DNA of 64,000 nucleotides from Bartonella sp. HY328. GTDB lineage: Bacteria > Pseudomonadota > Alphaproteobacteria > Rhizobiales > Rhizobiaceae. The notes under the pieces were generated by a model that was given only the letters and a program-made list of their open reading frames with translations, ran no database searches and was not told the DNA's origin. Where the stretch lies: positions 674,501 to 738,500 of the forward strand of contig NZ_CP104883.1 of the NCBI RefSeq assembly GCF_025449335.1. The letters run 5' to 3'. This document shows, in pieces, positions 1 to 8,499 of this stretch (the stretch's first letter is position 1; every line of letters starts with the position of its first letter). Made by a program: the position numbers and the translations under genes.

Positions 1-244
1 AAAGTCCATTTCATCTCGTCAATTTGCTGATGATATTGCTCAATTTCGCGATGATGGCGCGCGGCAATTATTAATTGCGATTGGTGGGCCAGATGGCCAT
101 GGGGATTTGGCACGTCAAAGAGCAGATAGACTTCTATCCTTTGGCTCGATGACATGGCCACACCAGATTGCTCGTATTTTGCTTGCCGAGCAGCTTTATC
201 GGGCGACAACGATTTTGAGTAATCATCCCTATCATCGTGATTAG
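1..244 (+). CDS. rlmH: RlmH, 23S rRNA pseudouridine-1915 N3-methyltransferase (3' end only)
   Basis: Only the C-terminal 80 residues are in the window; the frame runs from base 2 to the TAG at 242-244. The translation carries the RlmH SPOUT-fold signatures: an IGGPDGHG stretch, then SFGSMTWPHQIARILLAEQ, then a C-terminus reading NHPYHRD. In this family the IGG/GH region and the TWPH segment form the knotted S-adenosylmethionine site, and the terminal YHR residues are needed for activity. The enzyme methylates pseudouridine 1915 in helix 69 of 23S rRNA on assembled ribosomes. The gene is cut by the window edge, not truncated biologically as far as can be seen. Confidence 0.93.
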   Translation, partial: KSISSRQFADDIAQFRDDGARQLLIAIGGPDGHGDLARQRADRLLSFGSMTWPHQIARILLAEQLYRATTILSNHPYHRD

Positions 245-290
245 CGTCAAAAATCTAAATGTTTATAGGTATAAATTTTAGGGTTTTTAT

Positions 291-1640
291 ATGGAAATTG
301 ACAGTATTTTTTATTTAGGCGCTGGTTTTTATCTGGTATGGGCTGGTCTTGCAATTTTAGGATTTTTATTAGCACTTGTAAGACCAGGTTGGTTAACGCG
401 TATTATCGCCTTGCCACTTATCGCGCTGCCCTTTATCTATGTATTTTTATATTTTTCCCAAAATTTACCCTATGGTGAAAATGATGGGTGGCTTACTTAT
501 TTTGTTCGAAGTCATGGAGACCCAGACTTATTAGCCAAATATAATCAGATTCCTAAAATAATAACCGGTTTCATGATTCCAGGAATTGAGATAAGCAATC
601 CGCTTATCTGTTGGATGGCGCTTTGTTTGGCGGTCATGTTTATTTCTATAACCTTTCCGAAATTAAAGTTTTTATCTGGAACAGGCACGCCTAGCAAAGG
701 AAAAGTATTCAAAAGACTCGGTCTTTTTTTACTGGTTCTTGCTGCAACATTTGCTTATCATATCCATCAATATGATCCATTAGCTGAGTTGCGTTTTATA
801 AGTCCTAAGACACCGATTGAACAAGGTAGTAAAGAAAAGAAGGAATATCTTTACCTTTCTAACATTAGCAAAAATTTGGGTCGATTAGTTGATAGCGATC
901 GTACAACAGCCTATTTTACGCGAGATATTGCCAATAACGCACGTGAAATCACCGTTTTGGATGTGGGGAAGCTTCGTTATGAGCAGGCACAAATATATCT
1001 TGCACAAAAAATGGCCTATAATAATCCTCGAATTTACAATCTTGTACAAGAATATATTGATACTATCGTAGAGTTTTATCCTCTTGCGCGTGAAATGAAA
1101 AACCACGCAACGATTAAGGATAATGATGATTTAACATTTATCAAAGAAAATCAGCAAGCCTATATTGATTACCTTCATAAATTTAAATATTTACGGCGCG
1201 AAATCGGGCTTGCATTACCGCCGGATTTTTATAATGTCACACAAAATTATCGAAACTCACTAGATCAAGATGACAAAAGGCAATTATACCTTGCTGTTGT
1301 CGAAGATTTGTTGGCCTTAACAGTTTTGGCGGATAAGGCGCTGAAAACAAGTCGTTATAGTGATGAGGTTCAACAATTTAAAAATAACGCTGAAAAAATG
1401 CGGAATGATTATAATTTATGGCGGCAAAGCTTTGATGCTGCTCGGTTACAATCCTATGGTAATCTGCATGAAAGCATGGTTCATTTTTACAAACGCTTTG
1501 CTGACTATATTGGCATGGTGAAAATATATCCACCAAATGAAAAAAATAATTTATCACTTGCGATAATGCGAGATGGTTTGTTGAGTTCGGTTAATCTTAT
1601 CAATTATAAAGAATATTATTGGGAAGATATTGCACATTAA
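291..1640 (+). CDS. Unknown four-TM membrane protein with large C-terminal helical domain
   Basis: I do not recognise this 449-residue protein. Two hydrophobic segments lie at about residues 6-28 and 33-55 and two more at about 104-122 and 141-160. The remaining 290 residues are hydrophilic, rich in Lys, Asn, Tyr and Asp, and probably mostly helical. No Cys/His cluster, Walker motif or lipobox is visible. It starts 47 bp after rlmH on the same strand and may be cotranscribed with it. It converges on pyrD, with a terminator hairpin between them. The length and lack of interruptions argue for a real gene. Its role is open; an integral inner-membrane protein with a large cytoplasmic or periplasmic domain is all that can be said. 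Confidence 0.8.
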   Translation: MEIDSIFYLGAGFYLVWAGLAILGFLLALVRPGWLTRIIALPLIALPFIYVFLYFSQNLPYGENDGWLTYFVRSHGDPDLLAKYNQIPKIITGFMIPGIEISNPLICWMALCLAVMFISITFPKLKFLSGTGTPSKGKVFKRLGLFLLVLAATFAYHIHQYDPLAELRFISPKTPIEQGSKEKKEYLYLSNISKNLGRLVDSDRTTAYFTRDIANNAREITVLDVGKLRYEQAQIYLAQKMAYNNPRIYNLVQEYIDTIVEFYPLAREMKNHATIKDNDDLTFIKENQQAYIDYLHKFKYLRREIGLALPPDFYNVTQNYRNSLDQDDKRQLYLAVVEDLLALTVLADKALKTSRYSDEVQQFKNNAEKMRNDYNLWRQSFDAARLQSYGNLHESMVHFYKRFADYIGMVKIYPPNEKNNLSLAIMRDGLLSSVNLINYKEYYWEDIAH

Positions 1641-1643
1641 GAC

Positions 1644-1683
1644 AAAAAAATGGCTTTGGTTAAGTTTACTTTTCCAAAGCCAT
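1644..1683 (-). terminator. Rho-independent terminator of pyrD
   Basis: A perfect 10-bp stem (ATGGCTTTGG at 1650-1659 with CCAAAGCCAT at 1674-1683) is followed on the minus strand by a run of T residues (A run at 1644-1650 on the plus strand). It also sits just past the end of the converging upstream gene. Confidence 0.8.
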
Positions 1684-1718
1684 GATGATTTTAAATATAT
1701 TTTGGGCAAGATAAATTA

Positions 1719-2825
1719 TTAAGGATCTATTTGGCGTGCTGCCCAAGCATTAACCTCAGCATCGCGATAATCATGAATATTGCCAACGCCATCTTGCTCG
1801 CAAGCATTTAAAAGTCCACGTAAAATGTTGCCTGCAAGAAACGGCCCTTCATAAACCATTGAGCTATAAAGCTGCACCAAGTCTGCCCCAGCTTTGATTT
1901 TTTCTAATGCTGTTTCACCATTATGTATACCGCCTGCACCAATAATATTATAATCCTTACCAAGACGCTTACGCATTTTTGCAAGTACAATGGTCGAGCG
2001 TTCAAAAAGTGGTTTACCCGATAGGCCGCCTGCTTCCTTTGCTTGAACCTTATCTCTTAAGCCGCTGCGTGATAGGGTGGTATTGGATATAATCACACCA
2101 TTAAACGAACTTGCTAATAGCTCTTCTGCAATATCATCCAAGCTTGCTTCATCAAGATCTGGTGCAATTTTTAAAAAAATTGGAATTTCTTTAGCTATTT
2201 TTTGCTGTTGGTTTGCTCGTGCAGTAGTTACGGCATTTAATAATTCATTCAAACTACTACGCGCTTGCAAGTCCCGCAAACCGGGTGTGTTGGGTGAAGA
2301 AATATTAACGGTAAAATAATCTGCTACATCATAAAAACGGCTAATACCTTGAACATAATCGTCAATACGGTTTTGAGATGTCTTATTGGCACCGATATTT
2401 ACACCAACAATACCTTGGCGGCGGCGCGCTAGAAGCCGTTGATGAGCAGCATTGTGGCCATCATTATTAAACCCCATACGATTGATAACCGCTTCATCAT
2501 CAACTAAACGGAAAAGTCGGGGCTTGGGATTTCCCTCTTGCGGTAATGGCGTCAACGTACCAATTTCGGTAAAGCCAAAACCAAGATGCAAAACAGCGTC
2601 TGGTACTTCGGCATTTTTATCAAATCCGGCTGCCATACCAAGTGGATTTTTTAAATTTAAACCGGCAAAGTTACAGTAAAGGCGCTTGTCTTCAATGGGG
2701 ATACCTTTTGAAAGTCCAGTTTTTAATCCAGATATAGCTAAAGCATGGGCTTTTTCCGGGTCACACTTATAAATAAATGGTTTGATAAGCGACCATGCTA
2801 GACTTTGCTTGATTGGAAAATTCAT
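1719..2825 (-). CDS. pyrD: Dihydroorotate dehydrogenase (quinone), class 2
   Basis: PyrD oxidises dihydroorotate to orotate in de novo pyrimidine synthesis and passes electrons via FMN to membrane quinone. The 368 residues match class 2 length. There is an N-terminal helical quinone/membrane-association region (about residues 1-40), then the TIM-barrel with LKNPLGMAAGFDKNAEV near residue 57, EIGTLTPLPQEGNPKPRLFRL, NRMGFNN, the NISSPNTPGLR loop that carries the class 2 catalytic serine region, and a C-terminal GAGGIHNGETALEKIKAGADLVQLYS phosphate-binding segment. The start overlaps the stop of the upstream DUF952 gene by 4 bp (ATGA), so the two form an operon with translational coupling. A terminator follows the gene. 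Confidence 0.96.
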   Translation of the reverse strand: MNFPIKQSLAWSLIKPFIYKCDPEKAHALAISGLKTGLSKGIPIEDKRLYCNFAGLNLKNPLGMAAGFDKNAEVPDAVLHLGFGFTEIGTLTPLPQEGNPKPRLFRLVDDEAVINRMGFNNDGHNAAHQRLLARRRQGIVGVNIGANKTSQNRIDDYVQGISRFYDVADYFTVNISSPNTPGLRDLQARSSLNELLNAVTTARANQQQKIAKEIPIFLKIAPDLDEASLDDIAEELLASSFNGVIISNTTLSRSGLRDKVQAKEAGGLSGKPLFERSTIVLAKMRKRLGKDYNIIGAGGIHNGETALEKIKAGADLVQLYSSMVYEGPFLAGNILRGLLNACEQDGVGNIHDYRDAEVNAWAARQIDP

Positions 2826-3166
2826 AATAAATCCTCATCCATGGAAAATATGCCATTATCGTCAGGGTTAAATGACCAGACATTTTTTATAAGCTGGCAA
2901 TCTAAAGTAGCATAAAGATGCGGAAACAATGCCCCACCGCGTGATACTTCATAGCGTAAGGCTTGACCAAGCTTTTCTTCATCAACTTGCACTAACCAAA
3001 GATTTTCTTGACCCTTAAAATGCTTATTGGCGGTTTCAGCAACTTGAGCGGCAGTTGAAAAATGGATGAAACCATCAGCAAGATCGATAGGTGCGCCTAA
3101 AAATACACCATCTTTTTGGGCTTGTTGCCATTGTGGATCGGTTAAAATTTTATAGATAAAGGCCAT
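2822..3166 (-). CDS. DUF952 family protein
   Basis: A 114-residue protein matching the DUF952 pattern: FIYKI near the N-terminus, then LADGFIHFSTAAQV, a central LWLVQVDEEKL strand, and a RGGALFPHLYATLD segment. The family is found next to pyrD in many Hyphomicrobiales; its biochemical role is not established. The stop codon overlaps the pyrD start as ATGA, so it is the first gene of a two-gene operon. No signal peptide or membrane segment is present, so it should be cytoplasmic. Confidence 0.88.
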   Translation of the reverse strand: MAFIYKILTDPQWQQAQKDGVFLGAPIDLADGFIHFSTAAQVAETANKHFKGQENLWLVQVDEEKLGQALRYEVSRGGALFPHLYATLDCQLIKNVWSFNPDDNGIFSMDEDLL

Positions 3167-3326
3167 ATAAAATCTGCCACTTCAAATCTAGTTTCATACT
3201 AACAAAATATCGCTGCGTGGCAAAATCATATCATTATCTGCCTTGCGCTTCTATTTCTTTCATATGGCTATAATGGCTAAAATACAATTGGCAAAATGAT
3301 GCTTATAAAATTTAAGGGGTTTAAAT

Positions 3327-3357
3327 AAAAAAGCGCCAAAGCAAATTGCTTTGACGC
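3327..3357 (-). terminator. Rho-independent terminator of the tonB gene
   Basis: A 12-bp stem, with one wobble, (3333-3344 with 3346-3357) is followed on the minus strand by six T residues. It lies about 55 bp beyond the tonB stop. Confidence 0.75.
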
Positions 3358-3410
3358 CTTTAAAAGCAAAATAGTCAATTAGACCTCTAAATAAAGGTTT
3401 GGTTCAATTA

Positions 3411-4331
3411 TTAACGAATTTGAACCGGCACTGTCAGGCCACCAGCACCATCTGGTGGTGTTGGTATAGGAGATGCCATTTGCACTACTTTTAAAGCAAT
3501 TTCATCCACACGATCATTGCCTGATGAGCGACTAATACGCGCAGATGTCACTCTTCCTGATGCATCATAAGAGAATTTTATGGTTGCTGTACCAGATAAA
3601 CCACCTGCTTGGCGCTTTAGGCGACCGGCCATGCTACGTAATTTAACCTGCACCCTACCTTTCCAATCGTTAAACAGCTTGCCGCCTAAACCATCGGTCG
3701 TACTGGTGCGTGGTGCGGCAAAAGTATCGCCACGTTTTGCATTAACATTTGGTGCAGCAGCCTTCTGGTTGCGATCTGCCTTTTGGGCTTGTTTCTTAGG
3801 TGGTGGTGTTTTTTTCTTTGGCTCTGGCTTTTCAACCTTTTTAGGTTCAGGCTTTTGAGGCTTTGGTGTTGGTTTTACCTTTTCCTCTTTAGGCTCTTCC
3901 TTTGGCTCTTCCTTCTTTACCTCTTCCACCATATCTGATGGTGGAGTGATAACGGGGTCAGGCTTTACCTCTTCAACAACGGGCTCAGGTTCTGGTAACG
4001 GCTCTGGTTCTGGCTCCGGCACTTCTTCCGGCTCTTCTTCAACGTCAGGCTCATTAATTTGCGTTTCAGCCTGCACGTCTTCTGAAACATCTTGGCTATC
4101 TGGCGCTGTCACTTCTTCGGCAAACACCAACATCAAAGCAGGTGGGGCGCCAGCAAGACGGTCAGGTTCATTGCCAAAGCGATAAACTGCAACGGCTGCA
4201 GCAATATAAAAAAACGTGACAAAAATAGCCGCACCACCCCATAATAGGCATTTCTGCCACCAAGGGGCCGCTGGTAGAATAAAGGGGGACTGCTTTTTCC
4301 CTGCACTGTCCTGTCCCGTATTTCCCTGCAT
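3411..4331 (-). CDS. tonB: TonB family energy transducer (membrane-anchored)
   Basis: A 306-residue TonB. A cytoplasmic N-terminus is followed by one membrane anchor (about residues 30-50, CLLWGGAAIFVTFFYIAAAV). Next comes a long periplasmic spacer of Pro-Glu then Pro-Lys repeats (about residues 85-185), which spans the periplasm. The C-terminal TonB domain (about 225-306) contains VQVKLRSMAGRLKR, ATIKFSYDASGRVTSARISRSSGN and the VPVQIR end. TonB passes proton-motive energy from ExbB/ExbD to outer-membrane receptors for iron complexes or haem. A good Shine-Dalgarno (AGGAG) precedes the start. It lies downstream of exbB-exbD-tonB2 on the same strand after a gap of about 260 bp, so it may have its own promoter. 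Confidence 0.93.
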   Translation of the reverse strand: MQGNTGQDSAGKKQSPFILPAAPWWQKCLLWGGAAIFVTFFYIAAAVAVYRFGNEPDRLAGAPPALMLVFAEEVTAPDSQDVSEDVQAETQINEPDVEEEPEEVPEPEPEPLPEPEPVVEEVKPDPVITPPSDMVEEVKKEEPKEEPKEEKVKPTPKPQKPEPKKVEKPEPKKKTPPPKKQAQKADRNQKAAAPNVNAKRGDTFAAPRTSTTDGLGGKLFNDWKGRVQVKLRSMAGRLKRQAGGLSGTATIKFSYDASGRVTSARISRSSGNDRVDEIALKVVQMASPIPTPPDGAGGLTVPVQIR

Positions 4332-4595
4332 TGTATCAACTCCTAATTGGAATGCCTCAATAAGCCGCGTTCCTATTTTTATTGCTCGTATTTACATAAT
4401 TCTTGCAGCGCATTTTTATATAATGAGCTCTTAATGTCCCGTGCCTGAATTTCACAAATAAGCAAAAACACTATATAATTTTAAAGTCTGCTACTTCCAA
4501 AATTTGCAAAAAATGTCTAAATGAAATCCAGTCATGAATGAGACGCTTGCCGTTTGCGCAAAATTGCATAACCGTTACAACTACTAACAAATGGA

Positions 4596-5210
4596 TCACC
4601 ATTTTTCTGAAGATGGATCTCTCGCAGCTTTATCATCAATTGTCTCATCACCAGATTGCTTTTTTTCCACTTTAGGAAAACTTAACGGAACTGTAAGGGT
4701 TCCGCCCCCGTTAATTGGTTTAGGTATAGTTTTCATACGTTGAAATAGAGCTAAGGCATATTGGCTCAGTTTTTCATCGCCTGAAGAGCGCAAAACTTTA
4801 ACGTCAGTAATTGTGCCCTCTTCATCATATTTAAAACGGATAGTAACCACGCCACCTTCCGTTTCTTCAATGCTTAAAACGCGCCTAAAAAAATTTTTAA
4901 TCCTAACCTGTACGCAACTTTTCCATGTTATGAAATCTTTTTGACAACGCATTTCATACGCTAAAGCCTCATCCTCAGATGGCGTATTTGGCTTTACCGA
5001 TGTCACTGGGGGTGAAGCTAGCAATTCTGTAGATTGATTAGCTTCACTTTGATGGTTTGTGTCATCATTTACAATATGTTGGTTATCACTCGTTTGGTTT
5101 CGTATTTCTGCAAATGCAAAATGTAATGGCAACAAAAGCAGAAAAGACAAAAACACAGTCAATGACTTTATCACTTTTATGCTTATTTTAAATTTTGCAT
5201 TTTTTACCAT
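4596..5210 (-). CDS. Second TonB-like protein with signal-peptide-like N-terminus
   Basis: The C-terminal half is a TonB C-terminal domain: VQVRIKNFFRRVLSIEE, GVVTIRFKYDEEGTITDVKVLRSSG, then LTVPLSFPKV. The frame is open further upstream into exbD, but the ATG at 5210 follows a GGAAAT Shine-Dalgarno and starts a clean secretory leader ending LPLHFAFAE, so a 204-residue product is preferred. Unlike ordinary TonB it has no Pro-rich spacer, and the N-terminal hydrophobic segment ends in an AFA motif that signal peptidase I could cut. If cut, the protein would be a short soluble periplasmic TonB domain; if not, a short anchored one. It immediately follows exbD (31 bp), so it belongs to the exbBD operon. 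Confidence 0.8.
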   Translation of the reverse strand: MVKNAKFKISIKVIKSLTVFLSFLLLLPLHFAFAEIRNQTSDNQHIVNDDTNHQSEANQSTELLASPPVTSVKPNTPSEDEALAYEMRCQKDFITWKSCVQVRIKNFFRRVLSIEETEGGVVTIRFKYDEEGTITDVKVLRSSGDEKLSQYALALFQRMKTIPKPINGGGTLTVPLSFPKVEKKQSGDETIDDKAARDPSSEKW

Positions 5211-5241
5211 CTTTAAATTTCCAATATATTTAAAGCGCTTA

Positions 5242-5682
5242 TCATTGCGCCGCAGGTGGAGCAGAAGGAGACATTTCAAGCCCAACAAGCCCAATGCTAA
5301 AATATCCAGCCGCCCGCAATGAATTGAATAAATCCATCATTGCACCATAATTAACATTAGTATCACCACGGATGAAAATCTTGGTTTCTTTGTTATTTTG
5401 ACTTTGTCTATCAAGCTCAGCAGCGAGGTTTTCTAGGTTTACTGTAACATCGCCAACAAAAAGTGACTTGTCTTGCTGAACCGAAAGATAGATTGGCTTA
5501 TCTTCTGGCGGCTGGGCCTGCGTTGTTGATGCTGGTAATTTTACTGGAATATCGCTGGTAGCCAAAGGTGCAGCAACCATAAAAATAATCAGTAGAACCA
5601 AAATAACATCAATAAACGGCGTAACGTTAATGTCATGATTGAGGTCTAGTTCGTCACCAATTTCACCAAGTTTTGCAGCCAT
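5242..5682 (-). CDS. exbD: ExbD, TonB-system proton-channel subunit
   Basis: 146 residues with the ExbD layout: a short cytoplasmic N-terminus, one membrane helix (about 22-42) carrying the essential aspartate in NVTPFIDVILVLLIIFM (Asp25), and a periplasmic domain with IFIRGDTNVNYGAMMDLFNSLRAAG near the C-terminus. With ExbB it forms the inner-membrane proton channel that energises TonB. Four bases separate it from the end of exbB, and the next gene is a TonB-domain protein, giving an exbB-exbD-tonB2 operon. Confidence 0.95.
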   Translation of the reverse strand: MAAKLGEIGDELDLNHDINVTPFIDVILVLLIIFMVAAPLATSDIPVKLPASTTQAQPPEDKPIYLSVQQDKSLFVGDVTVNLENLAAELDRQSQNNKETKIFIRGDTNVNYGAMMDLFNSLRAAGYFSIGLVGLEMSPSAPPAAQ

Positions 5683-5686
5683 TATT

Positions 5687-6964
5687 CTACTCCGCAGCTA
5701 AAGGTTGTATGGGGCGCGGCGATTTTCTTTGGGCTTCGCGAAAATCAAGATCACGGCTGACAAGACGCTCAATTCCGGTTGATGCATCGGTTACAATTTG
5801 ACGATATCCGATAATGGATTTGGCAAGATAGTTATAAATCACCACAGCAGGAATAGCTGCAACAAGGCCGATTGCCGTTGCAAGCAATGCTTCAGCGATA
5901 CCAGGTGCCACAACCGCCAAATTGGTTACCTGCGATTTAGATATGCCGATAAATGCATTCATAATACCCCAAACAGTACCAAATAGACCAACAAAGGGGC
6001 TAATTGAACCAATGGTTGCCAAAATAGCGGAGCCACCAGCCATGCGCCGGCCTGCATGAGCTTCAATACGTGATAAAGCGGATGTTACGCGCTCTTTGAC
6101 ACCGCTGCTACCAGCCCCATCCACTGCATTAATCGACATACGCACTTCATTGGCGGCGGCATTAATGAGGCGGCCGCTGACATTCTTTTTATTAGCAAAT
6201 TTTTCAATTGCTTCACTAAGGCTATGGGAACTTACAATCTCGCGCACCGCATTTCGTACTTTTGCTTTGGCAATGCTAAGCTCAATCGTTTTAGCAACAA
6301 AAATAATCCAAGTGAGCAATGATGCCATTGCAAGACCAATCATCACTGTTTTAACCACCCAGTCGGCTTGCATAAACATGCCATAAGGGGAAAGGTCATG
6401 TGGCAGTGTTGACTTATCAACACCAACTGCTGTCTCAGTACCTACTGGCGCGGCATTTGCGTCACTTTGACCACTTTGTAGCAAATTAGTATTTCCATCT
6501 GAATTTACTGGCGGTAATGGTTGTACAGGTTGATTGCCCGTAGCTTGATTTGCTTGACTATTTTGCAAATTATTGGCAGGTGCCACAGTTTGCGCACCAT
6601 TTTCTTGGGAGCCATTATTGGATGGCAATTGCGCATTTTGAGACGTTGCGCTAGCTGGTGCAGAATTCTGACCTATAGGCGCTTGAGGTGTATCAACTGA
6701 AGTATTTTGACCACTTACTGTTGCAGTCGATGGCGCAGTTGCTGGTGCAATGGCAGTACCAGCTGCAGGTGTCGTTGCTGGTGGCGTAAGTGTTGGTTGC
6801 ACTGTAGGTGGTATATTGTTTTGAGAATCAACGGCTTGATTTGGAGTTGATAAAGCCCCACCGCCTTCAGTTGGTTGTGTAGGGGCATTTTGTGCATGGC
6901 TATAACCAACCATAACCAATAATATGCCTAGTGTTCCCACAAATTGCTTTATTAAGCCACTCAT
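5687..6964 (-). CDS. exbB: ExbB with long low-complexity periplasmic N-terminal extension
   Basis: The C-terminal 240 residues are a complete ExbB/MotA/TolQ-type channel protein. Helices lie at VVKTVMIGLAMASLLTWIIF, GSAILATIGSISPFVGLFGTVWGIM and IAEALLATAIGLVAAIPAVVIYN. The first 190 residues are a secretory leader ending YSHAQ and then a Gln/Asn/Ala/Pro/Thr-rich low-complexity stretch. Such leaders occur in alphaproteobacterial ExbB, but here the extension is about 160 residues. The open frame begins at a TTG at 6988. I chose the ATG at 6964 because the AGAGG at 6972-6976 gives the best spacing to the third of three consecutive ATGs; the ATG at 6970 would be too close. The product is 425 residues. 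A candidate RirA operator lies upstream. Confidence 0.93.
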   Translation of the reverse strand: MSGLIKQFVGTLGILLVMVGYSHAQNAPTQPTEGGGALSTPNQAVDSQNNIPPTVQPTLTPPATTPAAGTAIAPATAPSTATVSGQNTSVDTPQAPIGQNSAPASATSQNAQLPSNNGSQENGAQTVAPANNLQNSQANQATGNQPVQPLPPVNSDGNTNLLQSGQSDANAAPVGTETAVGVDKSTLPHDLSPYGMFMQADWVVKTVMIGLAMASLLTWIIFVAKTIELSIAKAKVRNAVREIVSSHSLSEAIEKFANKKNVSGRLINAAANEVRMSINAVDGAGSSGVKERVTSALSRIEAHAGRRMAGGSAILATIGSISPFVGLFGTVWGIMNAFIGISKSQVTNLAVVAPGIAEALLATAIGLVAAIPAVVIYNYLAKSIIGYRQIVTDASTGIERLVSRDLDFREAQRKSPRPIQPLAAE

Positions 6965-7030
6965 CATCATGCCTCTTACACATCTCAAATATAATAGGAA
7001 ATTTGCGGCTATTCTTACCCTTTAATAATA

Positions 7031-7045
7031 TGATAAATCAAGTCA
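7031..7045 (-). promoter_or_regulatory. Candidate RirA iron-responsive operator upstream of exbB
   Basis: TGATAAATCAAGTCA fits the TGA-N9-TCA pattern described for the rhizobial iron regulator RirA. It lies 67 bp upstream of the chosen exbB start in an AT-rich intergenic region, where an iron-repressed promoter is expected. The motif is short and AT-rich, so chance matches are possible. Confidence 0.4.
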
Positions 7046-7239
7046 TGTTTAAAAAAAATATTGAAAAAGTCAAGTATCAGCTTTTATTCATGATTTTATG
7101 CACTAATTATTAGCATTTTTTGTCGGTAAATATATTTTATTCGCCAATACTGGTAAAGTTTATAGATACAACAAATATATCACGCGATATTTTACTAAAA
7201 TTTACCAATGGGTATCGATAGGTAATGCTGTATCTTATT

Positions 7240-7412
7240 GAGCTGGCGACTCATTTAGAGGGGATAGCTTTTTGTCCTCGAACAGGAGACAGAAAAACAG
7301 CCCCCCCGATAGCCGCCATGCCTATAGTGCCTCATCAGTGCTTTAACGCTTGTCACGCAACTGTTGCGCGTATAGGCTAAAAAGGAGAGGGCTAAATATA
7401 GCCTATTTTTTA
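7240..7412 (+). ncRNA. Possible structured small RNA ending in an intrinsic terminator
   Basis: An intergenic stretch with more GC and more pairing than its surroundings. GCCTATA (7320-7326) can pair with TATAGGC (7371-7377), enclosing a small CGCAA/TTGCG hairpin (7357-7369). A second hairpin is GTC-C-TC with GAGAC (7274-7290), followed by a seven-C run near 7302-7308. The 3' end is terminator-like: ATAGGCTA (7372-7379) pairs with TAGCCTAT (7399-7406), followed by T residues. No known RNA family was recognised, and no promoter could be fixed. It may be a small RNA on the plus strand or just a structured spacer. Confidence 0.3.
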
Positions 7413-7897
7413 TTGTTCCTAAAGCATTTATAGGGTGTTTAAACGAACCGTTCCAACAAATGAAGTTACTAAAGGTGATTTCAATTTAAGGTCATTTAAT
7501 GCTACTCGCAATTGGCTAAGTCCAATATAAAGCACTTTATAACTGCTTCTTTCGTTGGCTCGGTGGAACGTATCTTTGCAGTAATTGCAGACAATGACAG
7601 ATCTTTGGCGGCCACGCGAAGACTTAAATTTTACAGCTTTGATGCATCTAAGCAAATATCTTAAAGAGTAGTTTAAAAATGCTAGGGGTACATAACAGTA
7701 TAAATATAATAAATTTAAACTGTTATTTTGGTTGTTAGCGTATTGAAGCGGCAGCAAACTTGATTATGATGTCTGTTGCTTATAGTGATTTTAGTACCAA
7801 TCGTTACTACCCTGTGGGCATGGCAGATTGATTAATATTAAGATAGCAAGGCGCTATAATACCATCTTTTATACCTTAAAGTGGGTTGAATTATATT
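7413..7897. other. AT-rich intergenic region without a convincing gene
   Basis: A minus-strand frame (7428-7757) contains a CNYC pair but has no start context, no family resemblance and low-complexity ends. It may be a relic of a small zinc-binding gene. Nothing else is supported in this stretch. Confidence 0.4.
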
Positions 7898-8499
7898 ATG
7901 ACAATAAATTCCAAAAAAATCATAAAAAATCTTAGAACTATTGCAGATGAAGTTCAGACTAATTTATTGTCTGATGGCTGGAAAAAAACAGTGGAATTGC
8001 TTATATTAAATTTGAAAATACAGCAATCATTAGTGCTACACCAAGAGTTCAAACTGAAGAATTAAATGTTTATACCCATTTGGAATATTATAATATTGAT
8101 TTAAATAATTTGGCTTATTATTTTAGCCTATATTCCATCAATCGTAGTCAAAAAAATGACGTCAAACTTCCTATAAGCAGGCATTTGTTCGGGACAGGAG
8201 TTTGCCCACTTTTTTTTACAAGCGAAGATTATATTTATGATGGAATAGATATGGATAGATACGTTAAGCATATCAAAGATCAGGCTTATTTAATGTATGA
8301 AAAATATAATAATATCGATAACATTATTAAATTATATGATAATGGAGAATTTTGGGTTCAATATTTAGTCATGAATATGTATACTAAGAATTATAAAAAA
8401 GTATGCGATATGATAAAATCAACAGATGGAAAATATTTTATAAAAGATAATGTACAAGTTGGTATTGAAGCATATTTAAAAAATCATGAATTATGTTAA
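7898..8499 (+). pseudogene. Orphan ~200-residue protein interrupted by a frameshift at an A7 run
   Basis: An ATG at 7898 opens a frame (MTINSKKIIKNLRTIADEV..., ending LLSDGWKK) that stops after about 50 codons. A second frame reads NSGIAYIKFENTAIISATPRV and continues through TEELNVYTHLEYYNIDLNN to the TAA-type stop at 8499. The two frames join at a run of seven A at 7982-7988, so a one-base change there restores a single protein of about 200 residues. The downstream frame has no good start of its own (only a TTG at 8080). I do not recognise the family. The protein is Tyr/Asn/Asp-rich and cytoplasmic-looking. It may be a true pseudogene, a sequencing error in the homopolymer, or slippage. Confidence 0.55.

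Noticed and set aside
7428..7757. Minus-strand 109-codon ORF with a CxxC pair
   Set aside because: No start context or recognisable family, and the ends are low complexity; at best a relic.
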